Assembly (NCBI GenBank): GCA_934098735.1
Contig: CAKOOS010000007.1
Location: 1 to 54,601 of the forward strand
Source of the DNA: an uncultured Bacilli bacterium
GTDB taxonomy: Bacteria; Bacillota_I; Bacilli_A; RF39; UBA660
Direction: 5' to 3'
Length of the DNA: 54,601 bases
Below the pieces are notes generated by a model. It had not been told where the DNA came from and made no database searches. It was given only the letters and a program-made list of their open reading frames with translations. Positions 1 through 6,729 of the stretch are shown in pieces. The stretch's first letter is position 1; the number at the start of each line of letters is the position of its first letter. A program made the translations under genes and the position numbers.

Positions 1-77
1 GTCCTGGTAGCTCAGCTGGATAGAGCAATCGCCTTCTAAGCGATCGGTCGTGAGTTCGAATCTCGCCCAGGACACCA
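1..77 (+). tRNA. tRNA-Arg(UCU)
   Basis: Complete cloverleaf. The acceptor arms GTCCTGG and CCAGGAC pair fully, the D-arm and the T-arm (GTTCGAATC) are present, and the anticodon loop CTTCTAA gives anticodon UCU, which reads AGA/AGG. A CCA end is encoded. It starts at the first base of the window, so its promoter is not visible. A strong terminator follows about 40 bases downstream. Confidence 0.95.
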
Positions 78-117
78 AATTGATAAAAAATCAGAAAATT
101 AACTTCTGATAGTAATA

Positions 118-149
118 AATACTAACTAGAAATAGTTAGTATTTTTTTA
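118..149 (+). terminator. Intrinsic terminator after tRNA-Arg
   Basis: An 11-bp perfect stem (AATACTAACTA / TAGTTAGTATT) closed by a GAAA loop is followed by a run of seven Ts. It ends the tRNA-Arg transcript. Confidence 0.9.
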
Positions 150-164
150 TAATAAAAAATCAGA

Positions 165-198
165 ACAAAAAAGTAAACAGTTTTTATCTGTCTACTTT
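165..198 (-). terminator. Intrinsic terminator after the nrdD operon
   Basis: Read on the minus strand, AAAGTAGACAG pairs with CTGTTTACTTT around a short A-rich loop (one mismatch) and runs into Ts. It lies 26 bases past the stop of the small glycyl-radical gene and converges with the tRNA terminator. Confidence 0.8.
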
Positions 199-223
199 TA
201 TACTATTAGCTACCTATTTAAAA

Positions 224-415
224 CTAGTTTGTACAAGAACATTTATCATAAGTATGTTTTACTCTATCATGTTCTTCTGCTCTTTTTCCATTATTAAATC
301 TTTCAACTGTTCCAACTAAATAACCAGTTATTCTTCTAATTCTTTCAAATTCAACTCCTTCACCAGTCATTTTTTTTGTTTTGTTTTCGTCATTTACTTT
401 TTCCATTACTATCAT
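224..415 (-). CDS. Separate glycyl-radical C-terminal domain of anaerobic NrdD
   Basis: This 63-residue protein carries the signature that normally ends class III ribonucleotide reductases. The block RIRRITGYLVGTVERFNN, followed by KRAEEHDRVKHT, is the glycyl-radical loop, with Gly31 as the expected radical carrier. The gene starts inside the stop of the large nrdD gene (an ATGA-type overlap). Its Shine-Dalgarno (GAAGGAAAGG) lies in the last codons of nrdD, so translation is probably coupled. A second ATG at codon 4 has equally good spacing and may be the true start. The tail ends in a Cys-Ser-Cys motif. It should act in trans with the neighbouring protein to form active NrdD. No nrdG activase lies in the window. 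The alternative is an artefactual or real break of one gene, but both halves carry extra linker sequence, which argues against a simple frameshift. Confidence 0.85.
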   Translation of the reverse strand: MIVMEKVNDENKTKKMTGEGVEFERIRRITGYLVGTVERFNNGKRAEEHDRVKHTYDKCSCTN

Positions 416-2727
416 TCCTTTCCTTCTAAATGTTTTAGTAAATCAACACTAACAGCTTCTCCTGTCTTTCTTCCACATCTTGGACATACGTCTTTTATAA
501 TACCAACATATCCACATACTGGATCTCTATCAACAGGATGATTTATTGCACCGTAACCAATATCACTTTCTTTCATAATTCTAACAACACTTTCAAATGC
601 TTCTAAATTATCAGATGGATCTCCATCAAGTTCAATATAACTTATATGACCTGCATTAGTAAATTTATGATATTTTCCTTCTATACCAAGTTTTTTAGCA
701 ATTGAAATATTGTAATAAACTGGAACATGGAAAGAATTCGTATAATATGCTCTATCTGTTACTCCTGGAATCTTACCATAAATATCTCTATCTATATTAA
801 CAAATCTTCCTGATAATCCTTCTGCTGGTGTTGCAAGACAAGTAAAGTTTAAATTATATTTTTTACTATATTCATCACATTTTTCTCTAATATGACCAAT
901 AATTTTTATACCAAGTTTTTGAGCTTCTTCACTTTCACCATGATGTTTACCAGTTAAAGCTTTCAAACATTCAGCAAGACCAATAAATCCGATTGAAAGA
1001 GTACCATGTTTTAATACTTTCTTTAATTTATCATTAGGTTTTAACTTTTCACTATCAAGCCATACTCCTTGTCCCATTAAAAATGGAAAATTATAAACTC
1101 TTTTATTACACTGTATATCATATCTTTCTAAAAGTTGATCCTTAACCAATTCAATTAATTCATCAAGTTCTTCAAAAAAACCTTTCATATCAGCTTTTTC
1201 TAAAGCATTTTTTCCAACTATACCGTGTTTTATACCTATACGAGGTAAATTAATTGATGTAAATGATAAATTACCTCGACCTGGAGTAATTTGCTTATCA
1301 GGATCTACAACATTTCCAATTACTCTTGTACGACATCCCATATAACCTACTTCAGTTTTATAATCTCCAGCTTTATAATATGGTTTATTAAAAGATGAAT
1401 CTAAGAAAGACCAGTTTGGAAATAATCTTTTTGCAGAAACTCTTAAACTAAGTTTAAATAAATCATAGTTAGGATCTTCAGGATTATAGTTAACTCCTTC
1501 TTTTACTTTAAATATAGAAATTGGAAATATCGGAGTTTCACCTTGTCCAAGTCCCGCTTCACTAGCAAGCATATAGTTTTTAGTTACCATTCTACCTTCA
1601 CTAGAAATATCTGTTCCAAAATTTATTGATGAAAAAGGAACTTGAGCTCCAGCTCTTGAATGCATCGTATTTAAATTATGTACAAAAGCTTCCATTGCTT
1701 GATAAGTTCTACGATCAGTTTTTTCCACAGATTTTTTAATAGACATATCAAACATTCTCTTTAATAATTCAGAATCTTTATAAAATTTTTCAAAATAATC
1801 TACTGTAATATCAATTGTTGGAATTTTATTAATTTCTTTTTCTAAAGTATTCATATTAATAAAATCATTTATATCTTCTAAATCTATATAGTCTTTAATA
1901 GTTGATTTTAACATTTTTTTAAATGTTTTTAAAACACCAGGTGCTAAATAATAATCAAAAGCTGGTATTGCTTGACCACCATGTTGATCATTTTGGTTTG
2001 ATTGAATAGCAATTGCTGCCAATGCAGAATAACTCATTATATCATTTGGTTCCCTTAAATGACCATGACCAGTTGAAAAACCATTTTTAAATAGTTTATC
2101 TAAATCAATTTGCATACATGTTGTTGTACCCATTGCTAAAAAGTCCATATCATGAATATGTATATATCCTTCATCATGAGCATCAGCAAACTTTTTTTTC
2201 ATTAAATATGCTTTTGAAAATTCTCTTGAAACATTAGATCCAAATTGAAGCATTGTTCCCATAGCAGAATTTCCATCTATATTACCATTTTCTCTTTTAG
2301 CATCATCTTCAGCAGCACTTTTTAAAGCAAGTCCTTCCAAAGTTTTTAAAAATTTATGACTTCTTTTATCTTCTACAAAAGCTGCTCTAGCTTTAGCTCT
2401 ATTTTCTCTATAGCCAGCAAAACTTTCAAATACATCTTCATATTTATCTTTTTTTAATGTATCTTCAATTATATCTTGAATATCTTCAATTTTAATACTT
2501 GCTTTATCAGCATAATCCTTTTCAATTCTTTTAATTACATGTTGATATACTTTTTGAATATCACTTGAAGCATATTTTAACACTTCTTCTTCTTCATTAA
2601 TTTTTTTGATACTATCAAAGCCTTTTTTAATAGCCATAGCAACTTTAGTGCCATTAAAACTTACTTTTGAGCCATTTCTTTTGATAACTTTGATATTTTC
2701 AAAAAATTCTTCTTCCACATTTGGCAT
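412..2727 (-). CDS. nrdD: Anaerobic ribonucleoside-triphosphate reductase, large part (class III)
   Basis: This 771-residue protein reduces ribonucleoside triphosphates to deoxy forms without oxygen. An ATP-cone regulatory domain occupies roughly residues 10-110 (VIKRNGSKVSFN). The ten-stranded barrel follows, with candidate active-site cysteines at C204 (GTTTCMQ) and C465 (GYMGCRTRV). A C-terminal metal site follows, made of C738, C748 and C751 (CPRCG). The position expected for the fourth Cys is Asp735. The protein then stops without the glycyl-radical loop, which is encoded by the overlapping downstream gene. The start has a purine-rich ribosome site (GAAGGGAAGG), and a sigma-A promoter lies 29-57 bases upstream. 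Transcription diverges from murC. The presence of this enzyme points to an anaerobic life. Confidence 0.95.
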   Translation of the reverse strand: MPNVEEEFFENIKVIKRNGSKVSFNGTKVAMAIKKGFDSIKKINEEEEVLKYASSDIQKVYQHVIKRIEKDYADKASIKIEDIQDIIEDTLKKDKYEDVFESFAGYRENRAKARAAFVEDKRSHKFLKTLEGLALKSAAEDDAKRENGNIDGNSAMGTMLQFGSNVSREFSKAYLMKKKFADAHDEGYIHIHDMDFLAMGTTTCMQIDLDKLFKNGFSTGHGHLREPNDIMSYSALAAIAIQSNQNDQHGGQAIPAFDYYLAPGVLKTFKKMLKSTIKDYIDLEDINDFINMNTLEKEINKIPTIDITVDYFEKFYKDSELLKRMFDMSIKKSVEKTDRRTYQAMEAFVHNLNTMHSRAGAQVPFSSINFGTDISSEGRMVTKNYMLASEAGLGQGETPIFPISIFKVKEGVNYNPEDPNYDLFKLSLRVSAKRLFPNWSFLDSSFNKPYYKAGDYKTEVGYMGCRTRVIGNVVDPDKQITPGRGNLSFTSINLPRIGIKHGIVGKNALEKADMKGFFEELDELIELVKDQLLERYDIQCNKRVYNFPFLMGQGVWLDSEKLKPNDKLKKVLKHGTLSIGFIGLAECLKALTGKHHGESEEAQKLGIKIIGHIREKCDEYSKKYNLNFTCLATPAEGLSGRFVNIDRDIYGKIPGVTDRAYYTNSFHVPVYYNISIAKKLGIEGKYHKFTNAGHISYIELDGDPSDNLEAFESVVRIMKESDIGYGAINHPVDRDPVCGYVGIIKDVCPRCGRKTGEAVSVDLLKHLEGKE

Positions 2728-2755
2728 TTACTACTTACCTTCCCTTCATATTTTC

Positions 2756-2784
2756 ATGATAGCATACCCTAAAATAATTGTCTA
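2756..2784 (-). promoter_or_regulatory. Candidate sigma-A promoter of nrdD
   Basis: On the minus strand, TAGACA and TATCAT are separated by 17 bases, upstream of the nrdD ribosome-binding site. The -35 matches the consensus at four of six positions. It is inferred from sequence only. Confidence 0.5.
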
Positions 2785-3041
2785 TAAAAATTGCATTTTC
2801 ATTTTTTTGAGAATTTTATTTTTTTAAATTTTTGTCCCTTTTTTTCGTTGTTCGTATTTTTTAAAAACTAGCATTTTTTTCCTAACTTATGCCAAAAATA
2901 AAGTTTCTTTTAATTTTTATTATTTTTGACAATTCTTTACTTTTTTATTATTTTCTTTTTTTCACAAATTTACATATCAAGTTTTTTACACTAAATTACC
3001 AAACGTAAACAATTATAATTTGTGTAAACTTTAATTAATTC

Positions 3042-3070
3042 TTTCAACATTTTCCAAAGTCTGCTATAAT
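3042..3070 (+). promoter_or_regulatory. Candidate sigma-A promoter of murC
   Basis: TTTCAA and a perfect TATAAT are separated by 17 bases. A strong ribosome site AAGGAGG follows at 3082-3088, eight bases before the ATG. Confidence 0.65.
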
Positions 3071-3095
3071 ATGTTTGTATTAAGGAGGAAACAAC

Positions 3096-4463
3096 ATGTT
3101 TAGTAATAAAAATGTTCATTTAATTGGAATCGGAGGCATAAGTATGAGTAGCATTGCATTAATGCTTAAAAATATGAATGCTAATGTAACTGGCACTGAT
3201 ATTTATGAAACTGATTTAACTCATTCCTTAGAAAGTAAAGGAATTATAATAAAATACGGTCATCATCCTGAAATGATTAATGATGCTGATATAGTTATTT
3301 ATACCGCTGCCATATCAGAAAATGATCCTGAAAGAAAAGAAGCTCAAAAAATGCAAAAAGAATGTTATGAAAGAGCAGAATTTTTAGGAATATTGATGAA
3401 AGAGTTTAAAAATGCCCTTTGTGTATCAGGAACTCATGGAAAAAGTACAACAACAGGAATGTTATCTTTAATTTTTCTAGAAGCAAATTTAAATCCCACT
3501 ATTCAAATCGGAGCTATATTAAGTGATATCGGAGGTAATACACATCTTGGAAATCATGATAATTTAATCATGGAGGCTTGTGAATATGTTGATAGCTTTT
3601 TACATTTTCATCCAACTGGTGTAATCATAACTAATATTGATAATGATCATTTAGACTATTTCAAAAATTTAGATAATATAAAGAAATCTTTTTATAAATA
3701 TGTATCTCTTTTACCGGAAAATGGCTATTTAGTTAAAAATAATGATGATGAAAATTCTAACGATTTAGAAAATCACACCAGTGCACACGTAATAACTTAT
3801 GGAATAAACAAAGAAGCAAATTATATGGCCAAAAATATTAAATGCAATAACTTAGGACACTATAGTTTTGATATTTTCTATAATAATGAATATCTAACAA
3901 AAATCAATTTAAATATAAGTGGAAAACACAACGTTTATAATGCACTAGCGGCCTTTGCTTTAAGTCATGCCTATATTGCAGATATTAATTTAATCAAGGA
4001 AGGATTAGAAAAATATCATGGCGTAGGAAGAAGATTTGAATTCCTAGGTAAATATAATGGTGCTTATATCTATGATGATTATGCTCATCATCCATCTGAA
4101 ATAAAAACAACTTTAAATTCTGTAAAAGAAATATCACATCATGAGTCATGGGCTATATTTCAGTCTCACACTTATTCTCGTACTAAAGCTCATTTAGATA
4201 AATTTGCTGATGTTTTAAGTAATTTTGATCACATAATTATTGCTACGATTTATCCAGCTCGAGAAGTAAATACTTTTGATATAAATGAAAATATGCTTGT
4301 AGAAAAAATAAAAGTTAAAAATGCAAATGTTAAGTATATTGATAATTTTGACAAAATTGTTGAATATCTTAAAGAAAATATTAAACCAGAAGATTTAGTA
4401 ATAACTATCGGAGCTGGACCAATTAACCAAGTTGCTAAAAAACTTGTAAGCAAAAACTCATAA
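3096..4463 (+). CDS. murC: UDP-N-acetylmuramate--L-alanine ligase
   Basis: This cytoplasmic enzyme adds L-alanine to UDP-MurNAc, the first amino-acid step of the peptidoglycan stem peptide, using ATP. Its 455 residues match the family length. The N-terminal Rossmann glycine loop is GIGGISMSS near residue 11. The Mur-ligase ATP loop is GTHGKSTTTGML near residue 112. The central domain contains NIDNDHLDYF. The C-terminal domain has YDDYAHHPSE, typical of MurC. The gene stands alone on the plus strand between divergent nrdD and convergent dusB, with its own promoter and a strong AAGGAGG ribosome site. A bidirectional terminator follows immediately. Confidence 0.96.
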   Translation: MFSNKNVHLIGIGGISMSSIALMLKNMNANVTGTDIYETDLTHSLESKGIIIKYGHHPEMINDADIVIYTAAISENDPERKEAQKMQKECYERAEFLGILMKEFKNALCVSGTHGKSTTTGMLSLIFLEANLNPTIQIGAILSDIGGNTHLGNHDNLIMEACEYVDSFLHFHPTGVIITNIDNDHLDYFKNLDNIKKSFYKYVSLLPENGYLVKNNDDENSNDLENHTSAHVITYGINKEANYMAKNIKCNNLGHYSFDIFYNNEYLTKINLNISGKHNVYNALAAFALSHAYIADINLIKEGLEKYHGVGRRFEFLGKYNGAYIYDDYAHHPSEIKTTLNSVKEISHHESWAIFQSHTYSRTKAHLDKFADVLSNFDHIIIATIYPAREVNTFDINENMLVEKIKVKNANVKYIDNFDKIVEYLKENIKPEDLVITIGAGPINQVAKKLVSKNS

Positions 4464-4485
4464 ACTTGAATTTATGAGTTTTTTT
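4452..4485. terminator. Bidirectional terminator between murC and dusB
   Basis: A 13-bp perfect stem, AAAAACTCATAAA / TTTATGAGTTTTT, surrounds a six-base loop. It has T runs in both directions and overlaps the last codons of both convergent genes. Confidence 0.9.
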
Positions 4486-5447
4486 CTATATTTTTCTAAA
4501 CAATTTATTATTTCTTTAGCTGTTTTACATTTACAAACCTCATTTTTTACTTCTTTATTCAAAGGTAATCCTTTTAAATAATTTAATAAATGACTTCTTA
4601 TTTCTAAAACAGCTTGAGCCTCACTCTTATCTTTTACTAACTGATTTAAATGATACTCCATCATATCAATTTTATCATTAAAACATACTTCTTTAGGAAG
4701 AACACCAGATTCTAAATATTCTTTACATTCTTTAATAAGCCAAGGATTACCAAGTAATCCTCTTCCTATCATAACTGCAACACAACCAGTCTGATCAAGC
4801 ATCTTTTTAGCATCATAACAAGAATTTATATCTCCATTACCTATAACAGGTATATTAACGCTTTTAACTACATCTCTAATAATATTCCAATCTGCTTTTC
4901 CAGAATATCCTTGAGCTCTTGTTCTACCATGAACAGTAATAGCACTTGCACCAGCTTTTTCAGCAACTTTTGCTATTTCTACAGCATTAATACTATTTGC
5001 ATCCCATCCACTTCTAATTTTCACCGTAACAGGAACAGAAACATTAGAAACAACAGCTTTAATAATTTGATACACCTTATCTGGATCCTTTAAAAGCGCA
5101 CTACCAGCTTGATTTTTTAAAGCAATTTTAGGGACAGGACATCCCATATTAATATCAATAATATCAGGTTGCATCTTTTCCTCCACAATTTTTGCAGCTT
5201 CCACAAAAGACGAAATATCACTACCGAATATTTGCTGACTAATAGGTCTTTCACTAACATCCATCTTGAGAAGCTCAAAAGTTTTTTCATTTCCATAAGT
5301 TATAGCCTTATCACTAACCATTTCAGCAACTACTAAAGATGCTCCCATCGATTTACATATCTTTCTAAACGTCATATTACTAACTCCTGCCATCGGAGCT
5401 ACAACAATTTGACCATCTATTTTAACATTCCCTATATAAAAACTCAA
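4458..5447 (-). CDS. dusB: tRNA-dihydrouridine synthase
   Basis: This FMN-dependent enzyme reduces uridines in the D-loop of tRNA with NADPH. Its 329 residues form a TIM barrel with the family blocks APMAGVSNMTFR near residue 17, the substrate/catalytic segment NMGCPVPK near residue 100 (the Cys is the expected proton donor), VHGRTRAQGYSG near 170 and the phosphate-binding GNGDI plus GRGLLGNPW segments. It is the last gene of a three-gene operon with pduL (3-base gap) and the phosphatase-like gene. In many Firmicutes this family member is DusB. The exact target uridine cannot be told from sequence. Confidence 0.93.
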   Translation of the reverse strand: MSFYIGNVKIDGQIVVAPMAGVSNMTFRKICKSMGASLVVAEMVSDKAITYGNEKTFELLKMDVSERPISQQIFGSDISSFVEAAKIVEEKMQPDIIDINMGCPVPKIALKNQAGSALLKDPDKVYQIIKAVVSNVSVPVTVKIRSGWDANSINAVEIAKVAEKAGASAITVHGRTRAQGYSGKADWNIIRDVVKSVNIPVIGNGDINSCYDAKKMLDQTGCVAVMIGRGLLGNPWLIKECKEYLESGVLPKEVCFNDKIDMMEYHLNQLVKDKSEAQAVLEIRSHLLNYLKGLPLNKEVKNEVCKCKTAKEIINCLEKYRKKLINSSL

Positions 5448-5450
5448 AAC

Positions 5451-6017
5451 CTAATCCCTTCCTTTTCTAAGTATTCCAATATCACCTGGAGTAATTAAAA
5501 AAGCATTAGCATCATCAGTATCTAAATGAGCTTCAAAATAACCATCTTCACTAACTTTTGCTTTAACCAAAATTGCCCCAGGTTTTTTACCGAATATTCC
5601 TAATTGTAACACTTCATCATCAGAAACGCCATACTTTTTAGCATCATCTAAACTAAAATGAACATGCCTATCAGCTATAATTGCAAAATTACCAGTAATT
5701 TTCCCTTTATCTGTTTCAATTGTTATTAAAGATGCATCAATTAAATGACCACTTTTTCTAACCGGGGGATCTATTCCAAACTTTCTAGCATCATATTTAG
5801 AAATTTCAACTTGATTATACTTTCTAGCTGGACCAATAATTCGAACATTTTCAATTGTCCATTTATCGGTTTTTAATGTTACAGTCTCCTCTGCTGCAAA
5901 TTGCCCAACTTGATTTAAATAATTGCGAACATGTAGTTCATGACCAAATAATTTCAAAATTGCTTCCCTTGTTAAATGAACATGTCTTGCACTAATATTA
6001 ATTTTTACTTTTTCCAT
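5451..6017 (-). CDS. pduL: Phosphate acyltransferase PduL (phosphotransacylase)
   Basis: PduL exchanges CoA for phosphate on acetyl- or propionyl-CoA, giving the acyl phosphate used by acetate kinase. The 188-residue protein has the two tandem PduL half-domains, each with the zinc-binding His pair: ARHVHLT near residue 10 and DRHVHFS near residue 120. No N-terminal encapsulation peptide and no microcompartment shell genes are seen, so a free cytosolic role is likely. No Pta-type phosphotransacetylase occurs in the window, while ackA lies at 39-40 kb. Together they would make ATP from acetyl-CoA (inference). It sits between a phosphatase-like gene and dusB with gaps of 10 and 3 bases. Confidence 0.92.
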   Translation of the reverse strand: MEKVKINISARHVHLTREAILKLFGHELHVRNYLNQVGQFAAEETVTLKTDKWTIENVRIIGPARKYNQVEISKYDARKFGIDPPVRKSGHLIDASLITIETDKGKITGNFAIIADRHVHFSLDDAKKYGVSDDEVLQLGIFGKKPGAILVKAKVSEDGYFEAHLDTDDANAFLITPGDIGILRKGRD

Positions 6018-6027
6018 AACTTTTCCT

Positions 6028-6633
6028 TCATTCTACAACACTAACGTTTACAATTTTCCCCTTTTCATATTCCACCTTAATAATATCAACATCATTTTGA
6101 GTATCATCTAAGATAACCATATCATTAAAACTTAATATTAGCCTATCATCTAAATTAAACCCTTTTTCTAAATACGGAAGTAAATATCCCATTATAGCCC
6201 TTTTATGTGTAAAAATAACAATATTTTTATTTCCTTGTTTTTTTACAATCCTATTAATAGCTATTTCCATTCTTTCTTTAACTTCATTTAAAGATTCACC
6301 ATGATTAAACTTAAAGTCAAAATCTCTTTCTTGCATATAACGGAGCATTTTTATATTTCTATTACCAATATCTCCGATCTTAGCATCATTTAAAAAAGAA
6401 TTTACATATACTTCTTTTCTTTTATAACTAGCATAATATTTTGCAGTATCAAGTGCAGAAGCATAACTAGAAGAATAAATAATATCAGCATCAATCTTTT
6501 TTACTATTTTAATAGCAAGTTTCTCTCCCTCAATAGATAAAGGTCTATTTATTCTCTTTTCTAAAACACTATCAAAAGTTTCGTATACAATATTATCTAG
6601 TACTAAATTATTACTTACTAAAAATAATGTCAT
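6028..6633 (-). CDS. Degenerate histidine-phosphatase-superfamily protein
   Basis: The 201-residue protein follows the phosphoglycerate-mutase/histidine phosphatase layout: a first strand LFLVS, then PLSIEGEKLA, a segment SSYASALDTAKYYA, GESLNEVKERME and IVIFTHKRAIMGYL. The catalytic RHG motif that should follow the first strand is Ser-Asn-Asn (residues 7-9). The phosphate-binding Arg of the RAxxTA block is Ser. The Glu (E113) and second His (H143) remain. With the catalytic His and two Arg gone, it is probably not an active phosphatase and may be a binding or regulatory protein (inference). It heads the operon with pduL and dusB, and has a good AGGGAGGA ribosome site. Confidence 0.75.
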   Translation of the reverse strand: MTLFLVSNNLVLDNIVYETFDSVLEKRINRPLSIEGEKLAIKIVKKIDADIIYSSSYASALDTAKYYASYKRKEVYVNSFLNDAKIGDIGNRNIKMLRYMQERDFDFKFNHGESLNEVKERMEIAINRIVKKQGNKNIVIFTHKRAIMGYLLPYLEKGFNLDDRLILSFNDMVILDDTQNDVDIIKVEYEKGKIVNVSVVE

Positions 6634-6682
6634 GAATCCTCCCTATTATTACTAATAATAATTTTAACAAATAAATTAAAAG

Positions 6683-6711
6683 TTGACAATGATTTAAAAA
6701 TAAACTATAGT
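6683..6711 (+). promoter_or_regulatory. Sigma-A promoter of rnr
   Basis: A perfect TTGACA, a 17-base spacer and TATAGT. The start point would fall near 6718, which makes an upstream GTG there unlikely as the start codon and favours the ATG at 6730 behind a TGAGG ribosome site. Confidence 0.8.
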
Positions 6712-6729
6712 AATTTTGTGAGGTATTTT

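Larger units (their letters stand above)
2728..3095. other. Divergent intergenic region between nrdD and murC
   Basis: This is a 368-base gap without a convincing gene. It is extremely T-rich on the plus strand and carries the divergent promoters of nrdD and murC. An inverted repeat TTTACAC ... GTGTAAA spans about 2987-3030, and GTAAAC occurs twice within 25 bases there. I looked for a canonical pair of NrdR boxes (ACACTATATATAGTGT-like) and did not find one. A short reading frame entering from the nrdD side is only a shadow. Confidence 0.6.

Noticed and set aside
412..415. Reassigned TGA codon joining the two NrdD parts
   Set aside because: Trp is encoded by TGG throughout and TGA ends other genes; the junction is also an overlapping start with its own ribosome site, not a read-through.
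2728..3095. Possible NrdR boxes upstream of nrdD
   Set aside because: ACAATTATAATTTGT is only partly palindromic and no paired second box at the usual spacing is seen.
5451..6017. Bacterial microcompartment locus suggested by pduL
   Set aside because: There are no shell-protein genes nearby and no encapsulation peptide on PduL.
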